Shown one piece after another: positions 9,557 through 20,191 of a DNA stretch of 64,000 nt. Position 1 is the stretch's first letter. Each line of letters opens with the position of its first letter. Source of the stretch: Peronospora farinosa (lineage: Eukaryota; Oomycota; Peronosporomycetes; Peronosporales; Peronosporaceae); the NCBI GenBank assembly GCA_947646735.1, contig CANTFK010000072.1, positions 186,001 through 250,000 of the forward strand, in the 5' to 3' direction. The translations under genes and the position numbers were made by a program. The notes under the pieces are model-generated. The model ran no database searches and was not told where the DNA came from. It saw only the letters and a list, made by a program, of their open reading frames with translations.

Positions 9557-12500
9557 ATGACCAAGACAGAAGCCACTGAGTCCGACGTTGTGGCGTCACT
9601 CGGTCATTCGACAGCTACAGAAGCGGTGAAAAGCAACGCAACCAGTTCCTCAGTATCTACAGATGTGGAAATGGCGCTAGAGGCTCGTCTCACGTCGTTT
9701 TTCAGTGCCTACGACGCCTCAGACGACGAGCAAGAATTAATTACCGCCTTCTTGACCACATCTCGTGCCTCTCAGTGCCTGTTGACGCAGCAATTATTAG
9801 CCAATTCAGCAGTCAAGAGCTTTTCGAAGCTACTCCAGTTCTTTTTATGTGTTATAATGGCTGCACATACCCGGTCACACGTCAGTTACCGCGAGAAAAA
9901 ACCGGTACACGAGACGAGTTCAATTTGTTGCTCGTTATCCCGAAATACCGTTGAAAGTTGCAGGAATGTAGCGCAAACCGAGCGTGTTACTGGTATGAAA
10001 GACAGTTGCGACAAGTTGAAGTTGCCCGAGAAGTTTCACAAGTGTTTAGCAACTCATTATGGCAGTATCAAGCGACTCAAGTGTGAAGAAGTGTGGCATG
10101 GAGACCATATGGCGTACAGATGCAGGACTTGTGGTCTCTCGGATTCGAGTTGTATGTGTCTAGCATGTTTTGATCCAGCGGACCATGAAGGACATGATTA
10201 TCGAGTGTATCGCTGTTCTTCTGGTGGCTGTTGTGATTGTGGAGATCCATTGGCTTGGAAACCTCAAGGTTTTTGCAAGAACCACAGTGCTCAAAAGGAG
10301 AAAAAAGGACAGAGTGAAGATAAAGTGACTATGATGAAGATGCATCCAGAAGAAAATGCGATTGTTCAGATGTTTGTAAGGCAAATTATGGAGTTTTGCG
10401 TCGAAACGTTACGTGAAGTACATGTGTCGTGTTTGAGACCACATGCAAGAGAAAATGCAGATCCATTCTATCCGCGTCGAATGCTGCCTAGGACAGGAAT
10501 GCTGCGCTCGGCGTTTCCTCCGATTGTTAAGGTGCACGTTGACAGATTGCAGCAGACGCTGACGTGGCTGCAGATGCTCTCGATGAGTTGTCTTTATTAT
10601 CGCAAGGTGATATCGGGGATGTTCTTTGAAGAGGTACCAGCGGGATTTGAGCTGGATGCGGTGTCTACTCAGAGCACCATGAGCACCTTAGAGAGTTTGT
10701 CTGAGCAACCGATTGAAGAAGGACCAGTCGAGACGGTACCAATAACCGGAAAATCAGATGGAGAAGAAGTGATGGGAGGAGCTTTCAATCATGGACCTCT
10801 GCTGATGCTTGATATATTTCTAAAAGCAGGGGTACTGCTGCCTGTTGAGACGTGTGATGTGCTTGGCGTGTTGTACCTGAAGCTACTGTTCGACCAATCG
10901 TTCAAGCAAATGTACACTTGCCACTTTGTAGAATGGTATCCGTACTTTATCGAGCTGTACCTGACTGCTAGCGACGAAAACAATGAAGACGGCATGCGAA
11001 ACCTGTCACGATTTATTGATCGTCTCTTCTGCCAGCTCTTCCACAGTAACGCACAATTGCGCGAACTGGAGATTGTTTTCGCGTCGATGCGACCTACTTT
11101 CAACACACATGAGACCCAAGGAACCCGTTGTCGTCGACGGCGGCGGCAGCCACATCATGTTGATGGCATCTTTGCTCCAGCGTCCGACTCGACACCATCA
11201 TCCTGTGTCGAATGGCTAATGATATTTTTGCTAGAGAAGCTCAATGATTTATTTCGAAGTACTCTCCGGCTAATGACTATCCTGCCTCAGCCTCTTATAA
11301 ATGGGATCCCAACTAGTAGTAGCAGTACAAATGGGAGCAGCACATCTACGGTGGCCATAGGAACTGTACCAGAGGCTCCGCCTGTGTTACGGGCAGTCCA
11401 AACGGTGGACTGCGGACGAAATGTGTACAAGAAACGAATATATGCCCGATTATGCTCCGATTTACGAACACTACTGGTACATCCACAGATCGCAGCGGAA
11501 GTATTATTGAGGTCTTACCGTTGCATTGGCGAAGACGACCGTGTTCTTCGCGAGGCGTCAGTGTATGCGCAGCTCATGAAAGCCTTCGAGTTGCTGCAGC
11601 ATATGGATTTACAGACTCGTCATGTTCACCAACATGTCGAGTATGAGTCTCAAAACTGGACATTTGCTTTTGTAGCAGACTATGAAATGAAGCTACTGCT
11701 TAGTGCTTTCCTTACGGGCATTCCTGCTTGCTTTTCCAGAGAGGTGTGGCAGAGTATTACAACGGGGAAACAAGGAGCAATGGGAGTAATTACGGGTGGC
11801 ACACCGCTCAATCCGTTAGAAGTAGATACCTTCCGACCTGTTGCGCTGGCTCGAGCAATTTTACAACCCGTGCGAGCATCGCTGGCCCGGTGGACGAAAC
11901 GCAATGGAAGACTCGAATTCGTATTTGATGCGGCAGAACTAGCTGTAACTTCCGCTGGTCCTGGCGAGGCAGCGGATACCGAGGCTGCAACAGTCACTCA
12001 GCTTGTTAAGTACTATGAGCAGGGCACTGTAGCTCATGGGGGCGCAAGTGCAAAGAGCTTTCACTTTCCGCTTCATCAAATGTACGCAGCACTAATTCAT
12101 GCTCTGTGCGGCGTTGTGCGTCCCCAGACTTTGAACGACTGGCGCGAGTTGCTGGGCATGGGATCTACTGATGCTGAAAAGCGTGAGGACTTGACGTTCT
12201 GGTATAGCGCGCTGGATCACCCTCTCCGTGTGCTTCTTTTTTCGAGAGAGATTAAAGCTGGTCTATGGGTACGAAATGGTGGAGTGATGCTGCAACAGTT
12301 GATTCATTATCATTCAAAACATTGGCGGTACTTCGGTCTTCATTCTGACTTGTTCTTATGCCAACTGGGGGCTACCCTCCTTCCGCACGGGAGTTTCGCG
12401 CGTATTTTCTTTCAGCAGTTGCCGTTTAGTATTCGTGATTCGCATGTGCTTGGACTAAGCTCGCCGACTATCATGCAAACTGGTGACGTTGCTGGCAACG

Positions 12501-15500
12501 CTGACCACAGTCGTGAGCTGCGCCAGGAGCTAGACGTTGTGGAGGAGGCGCTGCGCCTCTTACTTCAGCTTGTGCTGGCACCTGTCAAACTGGCATCTGC
12601 AAGCTCACCCGAAACAGCCGCGGTATGGCTTCTTGAGCGCGAGATCATGCACTGGCTGACATTAGGCCCGTTTACGCGTAGTGAGGTAATCATGCGAACA
12701 GACATGAAGTTGGTGGAGCAGATTAAGCAACTTCCAGCGCACGAATGGGCAGAGTTGGAAGAGGAGGAAATTCTTACCCATGTACTGGAGAACGTTGGTG
12801 TACATGACGACCCAGTTGGAAGCAGTAGTGGTTCTCGTACTTCTCGAAGCGGCAGCGTTTTAGGATGCGGACTCAAGATGAGTGGGTCGTGGAAATTGAA
12901 GCCCGATCTGTGGTCTCGAGTGTCTCCTCTGTTTGAATGTTTCACGCCATCTGAAGCACAGCAATGCGAACAAAACACCCGCAAGAGTGTTCTTAGGACA
13001 AGTGGCGAAAATGATATCTCGACAACATCCGCTGTCCTGTCCATGTTGCCTTGCGCACAATTTGAAGGAGCGTGTAGCGTTGACATGCATGGTGCGATTG
13101 CCGAAACGATGTTGAATTCGTCGTATATGGCCAGCGTTTTGTTCGTCATTTTTGAAAACTACAAACGTAAGATTGTCGCACAGCACCAAAGCGAGCGAGT
13201 AGACAGCGACGATCAAGACAGCACCACAAACGAGAATCTTTTGCTTGCTGCACTGCATTGTCTGTACGTGGCGGTCGAGATGCTACCAAAGGATATTCGG
13301 AGCCAGCGCGTGCAAACTTCGGGAAACTGTGTTGTTATCGAAAGCAAACTAAATCTGGACGACATTGCCAAATGCTTCGAGGAAGAGAGCAGCTTCTTCT
13401 TCAAACTTTGTACCGAGATACCGCTAGAACCCAATGCTCAGTACAAGGGGAACGAAGCAACAACTTCTTCATGTAGTTTGTTGTCGCTGCTGCTATTCTT
13501 CGCTGAAGACAAAAGGGGGATGGAGGACTCGCGCTTTATGGTGAATATGATTCTTGAATCACTACGTGATAAATCGGCAGCCTGCTCACAGTATATTGAG
13601 CAAAAAAAGGTGGATGCCCAGTCGATAGAGCGTATCAATGACTCCAATTCTGATCGCGTTGGTCGATGGGACAGCGTCGACACACGTGGCGAACAACCAA
13701 AGCCTAGTGCAAAAGAGATGATAAGAAGACGACAGCAACAGATATTAGAGAAAATGCGGTCACAGCAGTTGCAGTTTTTGTCTTGCAACAGTGACACATT
13801 GGTAGACGAGACCATGGAAAGTAATCGTAATGTTACAGAAGGCAACGGCATAGATGTGGACTCTAATAGCGACAGCTATGACGAAGCAATGGAGTCTGAT
13901 GAGTATGTGGAAGAAGACCATGAGGAAGAGAAAGATGAATGGGGGTTTCCTACTGGTCAGGTAGATGTGCATCTGTATTTGGATCATGTTACCTCAGCTA
14001 TCGCTCATATGAGAGAAAAGCAGCGAAAGTGTCAAGACCGGAGACGGCGGCGCAGGCGACGCACTCGAAGCTCGTCAATTACGGCCGAGAGCGACGAGAG
14101 GGAACGCTCATCCTCCGTAAGTTACGACTGCGGCTCGCTAGATGATCATTTGCCTCAGACTGAAGAGTGTGGTTTGTGTCGTTTACCGTGCGACCCACGT
14201 TCCCGTGAATCATCGTTTGGTCTTGTGGGTATGATATTGCCGACGAATATGCCACACAAAATGGAAAAATGCTCACTACTTACCACGAGTTCGGACGTCC
14301 GTCCTTTTGTGTCATCACGACTACCTTCACTCCGCGTGCGTATACCAGGAGATACCGATGAAACGTGCATGCAGCTTCCGGACAGCGTGGTTTGGAGCTG
14401 TGGCCACGCTATTCATCACACATGCTTAAAGGCGTATCTTATGTCGTTGTGGAAGCAAAAGCACGGCCGTGTTCCCTTGGAGATGGCAAGTGGTGAAGAC
14501 CGCCTTCTTAGCGAGCGTGATATGGAGTTTGTGTGTCCAATCTGTCGCCGGCTTTCCAATTGTCTGGTTCCGCGCATTTCCCTTGAAAAGCTTCGTGAGC
14601 GGGTATCAGCCACTGAGTTGATGGACATGGAACTTGGATCGGACGAAGAAGAGGAAGAGAAAGACGATGGACAGGATCCATTGGACTTCCTTCAGTGGCT
14701 CGACACCCAGATGAGTTTTCGCGATGACTCGCCAGTAGTCAAGCGACGGCGCTCTCGGACGCAGTCGAGTTTGCGTCTAAGGCGGCGTTTGCTGTCATCT
14801 GCATCGAAATCGTCGTTATCTCCCAGGTCGCGATCCTCTGCTGGCTCTACGTCGTTTTGTGGTGAGCAGGGTCCTACTGAGCAAGATGTAAGCGTAGAGC
14901 GTGAGATTGGCGCCTTCTGTCACGAAATCGTGTTACGTTCCGTGCGTGCCCAGTTGTACCTACCGACGCTCCTGACAAGCTCCATGCGCGATGAGAGTAG
15001 CCTGGATTTGGAAATGCAGCAGCTGAGCTCGGAGTGCGGTGCCCAAACTCCAGCGTGGCAATTGCTTTTGCATTGTTTAGAGGTGCAATTACGCGTGGCT
15101 GCACGTGAAAAAACACTTTTGCAGACGGATGCTGTAGATTCGTTACAGCTCCGTTCAATGCGCCAGCTTGCAGATATAACAGCAGCTGCAGTGGCGTTTT
15201 ATACTCCAAGTTCATTGGCATGGACTGTGGTAGAAGCGCCGACTGACAAGCAGTTTGAGAGCGTTATGACACGACTCAATGGTCTGATATTCGGCCAGCA
15301 AGTGCTCGTTGAAGAAGATGATGATGCATGCACTACTAAGTATAATACTCGCTACCAGCTGCAAACGGGTGACTCCGAGGAAACAACAAATGCAGCATTA
15401 GTTGGGACGCCAATATTGTGCCACCCGCGGTTGCTGACGTGTTTTGCAATGAGGATGATGTGGAGACAAAGCATAGCAACACCGAACGCTGATGTAGCAG

Positions 15501-16750
15501 CTGAGCAGCTACTCACTGAAGCATTTTTCTCGGCGCGGATATTGTTCACAGCCCAGGTGCTGCAATCACTTGCCTATCTATCACTGCAAGATGGGCAGCA
15601 GTCATCGACTAATGAAGCAAACAATAGGAAAGAAGCAAATGTCAAGAATACTAAAGAAATTCGTGACTTTGAGGGAGTAGAGTCGCTTCGCGACGCATCT
15701 GCGTGGATTTCGCTGATGCTGGCGCGGTCTCGCTTAATGGAGAGCAAACCGATCGTGTCGCCTGACGTTAAGCTTCAAAGAAAGCAGAACAAAGCTGCGA
15801 TCGAGGAACAAGTGAGCGTGTTGTGCTTACCACTGGCTCAGCAGATGCTTCTGCTCATGGATGTCGTCGTGCCTCCAATGCCACATCAACACCACAACGA
15901 TAGTCAAGGAAACGGCGAATCCCAAGCGCCCCAGGTTGTTACCGAGTCTTGTGCCGTGTGTGATGGATTGTTTTCTTCGACATCGGCGTCAACTGAATCA
16001 CCTTCGGCGTCTGTGCTGCTGGAAAAGTGTCTGCGGAGACTTCATTTACCCCCTCTGAGACTCTTCTTCCACCGTCAGATATTCCCGTCCAGTCAGCGCG
16101 CATTGTGCCAGCTCTGGGGTGCTCAGCTCGAAGCAAAGGCTGCCGTTTCTCGACAGCAAGCTCGCTCTAAGGCGCTGGTAACTTGTGATTCTCCTTCTCT
16201 GGCCGATATGTTTCCGCTACAGCAACAAGTGATGCTACTTTCGTCTCGAGCTTTCGCCATCGCCTCTAGTGGAGCAAACTACCGCGTTCTCATTCCACTG
16301 CCGCGCGTGTACATGGACTTGTTTATCCGTTACAACGAGAAGCCGACAGGAGTCTGTCACCAATGCGCCCAGGTCCCCCAACATCCAGGATTGTGCCTCT
16401 TTTGTGGTGAAGTGATGTGCTGTTTTTCGGCATGCTGCGAGTCAAAAGAAGGTGGTGGCGTGGGTGAGTGTACTCAGCATGCCCAGCGTTGCGGTCTTGG
16501 ATTGGGTGCTTTCTTGTTACTGCGTGCGTGCACCGTAATCCTCTTTTTAGGCAACGAACGACGGTGTGTATGGGGAAGTCTCTATGTGGATAAGAATGGC
16601 GAAGAAGACCCATACCTGCGACGTGGTAAGACGCTGTATCTCGACTCGAGTCGCCGCTTGGCGCTGGAATCATTGTTGGTCTCGCATAGCTTCTCCCAGA
16701 ACACTGCTATCTTGCAGAACACGTCAAGACGGGACGGACGTCGGTATTGA
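9557..16750 (+). CDS. UBR-type E3 ubiquitin ligase of the N-degron pathway (UBR1/PRT6-like)
   Basis: This is a single open frame of 2397 residues. Residues about 175-243 are a UBR-box zinc finger (KCEEVWHGDHMAYRCRTCGL, then CDCGDPLAW, FCKNH), which binds basic N-terminal degrons. Residues about 1536-1665 are a split RING-H2: ECGLCRLPC, an insert, CGHAIHHTCLKAYL, and FVCPICRRLSN. Residues about 2230-2380 are the C-terminal UBR autoinhibitory (UAIN) zinc region (CHQCAQVPQHPGLCLFCG; GEEDPYLRRGKTLYLD), ending near VSHSF as in UBR1/2, so the protein is complete. Acidic and Arg/Ser-rich low-complexity stretches flank the RING. It would ubiquitinate N-degron substrates in cytosol or nucleus. Residues about 100-140 look like a lineage-specific insert or a retained intron. 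Confidence 0.92.
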   Translation: MTKTEATESDVVASLGHSTATEAVKSNATSSSVSTDVEMALEARLTSFFSAYDASDDEQELITAFLTTSRASQCLLTQQLLANSAVKSFSKLLQFFLCVIMAAHTRSHVSYREKKPVHETSSICCSLSRNTVESCRNVAQTERVTGMKDSCDKLKLPEKFHKCLATHYGSIKRLKCEEVWHGDHMAYRCRTCGLSDSSCMCLACFDPADHEGHDYRVYRCSSGGCCDCGDPLAWKPQGFCKNHSAQKEKKGQSEDKVTMMKMHPEENAIVQMFVRQIMEFCVETLREVHVSCLRPHARENADPFYPRRMLPRTGMLRSAFPPIVKVHVDRLQQTLTWLQMLSMSCLYYRKVISGMFFEEVPAGFELDAVSTQSTMSTLESLSEQPIEEGPVETVPITGKSDGEEVMGGAFNHGPLLMLDIFLKAGVLLPVETCDVLGVLYLKLLFDQSFKQMYTCHFVEWYPYFIELYLTASDENNEDGMRNLSRFIDRLFCQLFHSNAQLRELEIVFASMRPTFNTHETQGTRCRRRRRQPHHVDGIFAPASDSTPSSCVEWLMIFLLEKLNDLFRSTLRLMTILPQPLINGIPTSSSSTNGSSTSTVAIGTVPEAPPVLRAVQTVDCGRNVYKKRIYARLCSDLRTLLVHPQIAAEVLLRSYRCIGEDDRVLREASVYAQLMKAFELLQHMDLQTRHVHQHVEYESQNWTFAFVADYEMKLLLSAFLTGIPACFSREVWQSITTGKQGAMGVITGGTPLNPLEVDTFRPVALARAILQPVRASLARWTKRNGRLEFVFDAAELAVTSAGPGEAADTEAATVTQLVKYYEQGTVAHGGASAKSFHFPLHQMYAALIHALCGVVRPQTLNDWRELLGMGSTDAEKREDLTFWYSALDHPLRVLLFSREIKAGLWVRNGGVMLQQLIHYHSKHWRYFGLHSDLFLCQLGATLLPHGSFARIFFQQLPFSIRDSHVLGLSSPTIMQTGDVAGNADHSRELRQELDVVEEALRLLLQLVLAPVKLASASSPETAAVWLLEREIMHWLTLGPFTRSEVIMRTDMKLVEQIKQLPAHEWAELEEEEILTHVLENVGVHDDPVGSSSGSRTSRSGSVLGCGLKMSGSWKLKPDLWSRVSPLFECFTPSEAQQCEQNTRKSVLRTSGENDISTTSAVLSMLPCAQFEGACSVDMHGAIAETMLNSSYMASVLFVIFENYKRKIVAQHQSERVDSDDQDSTTNENLLLAALHCLYVAVEMLPKDIRSQRVQTSGNCVVIESKLNLDDIAKCFEEESSFFFKLCTEIPLEPNAQYKGNEATTSSCSLLSLLLFFAEDKRGMEDSRFMVNMILESLRDKSAACSQYIEQKKVDAQSIERINDSNSDRVGRWDSVDTRGEQPKPSAKEMIRRRQQQILEKMRSQQLQFLSCNSDTLVDETMESNRNVTEGNGIDVDSNSDSYDEAMESDEYVEEDHEEEKDEWGFPTGQVDVHLYLDHVTSAIAHMREKQRKCQDRRRRRRRRTRSSSITAESDERERSSSVSYDCGSLDDHLPQTEECGLCRLPCDPRSRESSFGLVGMILPTNMPHKMEKCSLLTTSSDVRPFVSSRLPSLRVRIPGDTDETCMQLPDSVVWSCGHAIHHTCLKAYLMSLWKQKHGRVPLEMASGEDRLLSERDMEFVCPICRRLSNCLVPRISLEKLRERVSATELMDMELGSDEEEEEKDDGQDPLDFLQWLDTQMSFRDDSPVVKRRRSRTQSSLRLRRRLLSSASKSSLSPRSRSSAGSTSFCGEQGPTEQDVSVEREIGAFCHEIVLRSVRAQLYLPTLLTSSMRDESSLDLEMQQLSSECGAQTPAWQLLLHCLEVQLRVAAREKTLLQTDAVDSLQLRSMRQLADITAAAVAFYTPSSLAWTVVEAPTDKQFESVMTRLNGLIFGQQVLVEEDDDACTTKYNTRYQLQTGDSEETTNAALVGTPILCHPRLLTCFAMRMMWRQSIATPNADVAAEQLLTEAFFSARILFTAQVLQSLAYLSLQDGQQSSTNEANNRKEANVKNTKEIRDFEGVESLRDASAWISLMLARSRLMESKPIVSPDVKLQRKQNKAAIEEQVSVLCLPLAQQMLLLMDVVVPPMPHQHHNDSQGNGESQAPQVVTESCAVCDGLFSSTSASTESPSASVLLEKCLRRLHLPPLRLFFHRQIFPSSQRALCQLWGAQLEAKAAVSRQQARSKALVTCDSPSLADMFPLQQQVMLLSSRAFAIASSGANYRVLIPLPRVYMDLFIRYNEKPTGVCHQCAQVPQHPGLCLFCGEVMCCFSACCESKEGGGVGECTQHAQRCGLGLGAFLLLRACTVILFLGNERRCVWGSLYVDKNGEEDPYLRRGKTLYLDSSRRLALESLLVSHSFSQNTAILQNTSRRDGRRY

Positions 16751-16834
16751 GCAAATTGAAGTGCGACTAACGTCACCTGCATCCTGACAGCTTGTGTAGA
16801 GTGAAGATTCAGCAGCAGTACTGACACTTGATTT

Positions 16835-17359
16835 GTGAAAGCTGATGCGTCTGGTTTCCAGATACAGGAATGCAGCGTGCGGATCAGCGGACAGTTGCCG
16901 ACTGCCAGCGGTTCTGAAAGGGCTAGGATGCAGGGGGTATCGTATTCTATGCGAATTCAGTCATTAACAGGTTCCCATCAAGCGTGTCCAGCACTATCGC
17001 GAACAAACAACGTACTATTGGCCCTGAAGAAACAACCGTTTCGTCGCTACAAAGGTGTGGAAAGCATGCTGATACGAACGCTGAAGACAGTCAAGGACTC
17101 AGCGCGGGGAAGTGCGTGGCAGACAGCAGTTTTACAGCAGATAGCAATCAATTTATGGGCTCATCGAAACGAGCTCACCGTGTACCATGTTTGGGTCGTC
17201 TATAGAAGCGCAAAGAGGCAACTAAATAGCTGCCATCCAGACCAAGAACAAGATAATAGTTGCTGCAAGCTCCACTGCTGCCAAGGAGTGAAGGAAACAC
17301 TGTACCATATCTGCTGGACATGCCCGTGCGCGCAAGCTTGCTGGCAGAAGCTCATCTAG
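16835..17359 (+). pseudogene. Possible non-LTR retrotransposon (zf-RVT-like) remnant
   Basis: The C-terminal part, KETLYHICWTCPCAQACWQ, has the spacing of the Cys/His zf-RVT segment found at the end of LINE-type reverse transcriptases. The rest is not recognisable. It lies directly behind the UBR gene. It could equally be a chance ORF. Confidence 0.3.
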
Positions 17360-18617
17360 AAGAACGATGGAGGTTTGGATGACTCTTGCAAAAAAATGCA
17401 AGCAGACCCGAGTGATGTTTCAGCAAGTGAATGTGACCATCGCCGGTAGCGTTTATGAATTTTAAAAAAACTTGCATGAGGCAATTTCAAGCCGTAGCAA
17501 AGCGAGAGCGTTGGCAAAGCAACACAAATATACAAAAAAAATTCGTGTGACGAACCAGGCGCTTAGGATCGACCTGACAGACATCCTGCTATCACTAAAA
17601 GTTAGATAGACTCGTCTGTCCCTCTCTCTCTCTAGCTAGAAAACCCACTTGATTTCAGCAGTATACAGTTATGTTCCTCCCCCCCCCAATCGTTTGTTTG
17701 TACTATACTAAGTGCAAGTGGTGTTGGACTCTTCTTTGATCCATTTCAATAGGGAACCACTATCAAATATGCTTGACAAATCCGAGAATGAACCCATACT
17801 TTTGTCCATGTCGCAATGTCGAGTGGACGTTTGTAATTGCGTTTTGGCAGTTCAGTCCGCACGCAAGCGACGGTATAATGCTAGAAAGTACAGTAGATCA
17901 GGTTTTATAGGCTGGTGAGGGTATGCAACAGATGTGTTGTATGCATGGTGAAGTGTTAGTTATTAGCTCGACAGATTTCTTGAAAGTATGTTTCTTTTAT
18001 CATAACGAATACTAAGTTAAAGATCAAAGACAAACGTCACATTTCTTCCGGGCTTTGAAAATGAGGGGTATCATTCAGGTAGTAAGACACTTGAGCCAAT
18101 GAAATCACTAAACATTGTTGTCACGGTAACGTCTTCTATCTTCAATGAAAGAGAGAGTATCAGCTGTCGTAGAGTGAATCCACTCGCATATTGTCTGTTC
18201 ACAACTAGCGATCGACTACGTTTTTGTTGAATAATACTTGGGAAAGTGATGAAATAGCTAGTCATGTGAAAGACACTTGAAGCCCTTGACGACTTGCATA
18301 TATATATGTACATTTCCATACGATTCATGAAGCCACATGTGATTCCTAAAGCTTACAATGTCGACTTTTACTCACCCTGCGTACATTACCACTTGTTAAA
18401 ATTTCTAAATGGTAACGCGGCCTGAGCCATGAACAACCGACGGATGGGCCCTGTCGTATGTTGACCTTATACAGCCACGTACGGACGATCATCCCTTTGT
18501 AGTACAATTTGATGCAGGTCGGCCGTACATCTCGACGTCAATCCCATTCCAATTTTCACCTTGTCACGGTGACTTTGCACCCTTCCGCTCGTCTCGATAG
18601 CTCACTCTAAGCTCAAT
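17360..18617. other. Intergenic, nothing recognised
   Basis: A/T-rich with short homopolymer runs (for example a C tract near 17680). Short ORFs show no family features. Confidence 0.5.
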
Positions 18618-19751
18618 ATGTGGCGTCAATTCGGTCTGCTCTGCGCGCTACTAGGTGTTACTGCTACTGCTGATACATCTAGCAACGCTACCGGGTGGCA
18701 CATGGCACCTATCACCATCATGACGGCCCGCATCCAAGGCGACCCTCCTGTCTGGAACGCAGAGTTGGGTCTCTGGCTCTCCAAGTACGGTTCGACAACG
18801 AATGAAGCCTAAATGAACAACCTCGACACGGTCAACATGGCATCTATTGATGGCGCTTTAATGTTCGTTCAGGCTGAAGGGATCAACGTGAATAAACAGT
18901 CGGTCAAGTGCGAGCGCAAGAACAAGATGCAGTACGTTGTGTTCTACGAAATGGTGATCATGCAGCCAACCAGTAGCATCGCGTACTACAACAACAAGCA
19001 CAATGTCCCTGAGTTTGGCCCATTTGTGGCCATGGACGGTGGCAAGTGCACGAATGCAGGAGTCGACTTGCCTGAAAGCTGCAAGGTCTACTACGGATTG
19101 GACGGAACCATAAACGTTGGTCCGAATGTTGGCTGCAGCCTTCAATCATCGGATCCACGTGCACTTTACCCTGGCACTTCCTGGATTTCATTCCCAAACT
19201 CATGCGCTCATAAATACCGTGCGGAGAAGACGCATGAGTTCAGAGCTCAGTTCCCTGGTGGTCTTTGTCCCATGGGAGTACAACCTGATGGAGTGATCTG
19301 CACGTTCACTTACAAGATCAAGGGCTACTTAAACATCGACGACCTGGTTGGAATTACCAAGATGGGCTTTAGCAGCTACCAGCAGTTTTGCGAAAGTGGC
19401 GGTGTGGAGTTCAAGGCTACGAACACTGGTCAAGGATTCCAAGTGGAGCAGTGTATTGATTTTTGGAAAAATTCTGGTGACCCACAGGCGAATGCCATGC
19501 GCACCACTCAAATGATTGACATGTATAACCAAATGTCAAGTAGCGGTTCCATCCCCAACATGACCCCGCTTCCAAATGTTGAGGTGCTCACCGAATCGAA
19601 CCCGCCTTGCTACCGAAATAGCGCGACATGTGCACAGGCTCAATACGGTTGCAAGCGTGAAGGGCTTTCACAAATCTGTTCGGTGTGTAACGGCGAGGAG
19701 CCTGGTTGTAAGAAGGCTCCTGCAGACTACTCATTCCCCGTCCTGTCGTAG
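18618..19751 (+). pseudogene. Secreted cysteine-rich family, copy 1, with in-frame stop
   Basis: It starts with a clear signal peptide (MWRQFGLLCALLGVTATA) and matches copies 2 and 3 across the cysteine-rich domain (WHMAPITIMTARIQGD, NNLDTVNMAS, GGLCPMG, YLNIDDLVGITKMG, QICSVC). Codon 65 is TAA at 18810-18812 where both other copies have TAT, and the frame is otherwise intact on both sides. It also stops right after the domain and lacks the Ser-rich tail and GPI signal of copies 2 and 3. It is either a recent pseudogene or, if the stop is an assembly error, a soluble secreted variant. Function is unknown. Confidence 0.75.
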
Positions 19752-20191
19752 CCGCAAGCCAACTTGTGGCTCCTTTGGCTCGTTCATTCGGTCTGTTTAC
19801 GGTCTAGCTATTTCAAGGGGCTGCTTCAGTAAGCAAGCAGTACACAATAACATCAACGAAAAAATATGTTTAAACCTGCACCGATGTCTTTGTCATGTGC
19901 CATAAGATTGTAGTAGTGACTTCGTGATGAGGTGCCATGGGACGCTACAAAATGGTATCAAGGTCGTTTTTCCGACGTATTTCGCTAGTCTACAGCCATA
20001 TCCGAGGTAGAGACCCTTTTGTACTGTACCAAAAACAATGTGATTCCCTTCCCATTGCACAAAAAAATCAGGTTCATCCCCATCCTGTGTCCTCTACAAA
20101 TCAAGGGGGGGGGCATTAACCAATTCCTTTTGTAGGATATCTACAGTATCTACTATTTGCGTATAGGGTGTCTTGATCGAACTCGTGAACA
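19752..20191. other. Intergenic between copies 1 and 2
   Basis: No supported gene. It contains the upstream region of copy 2, with a run of G residues near 20106. Confidence 0.5.
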
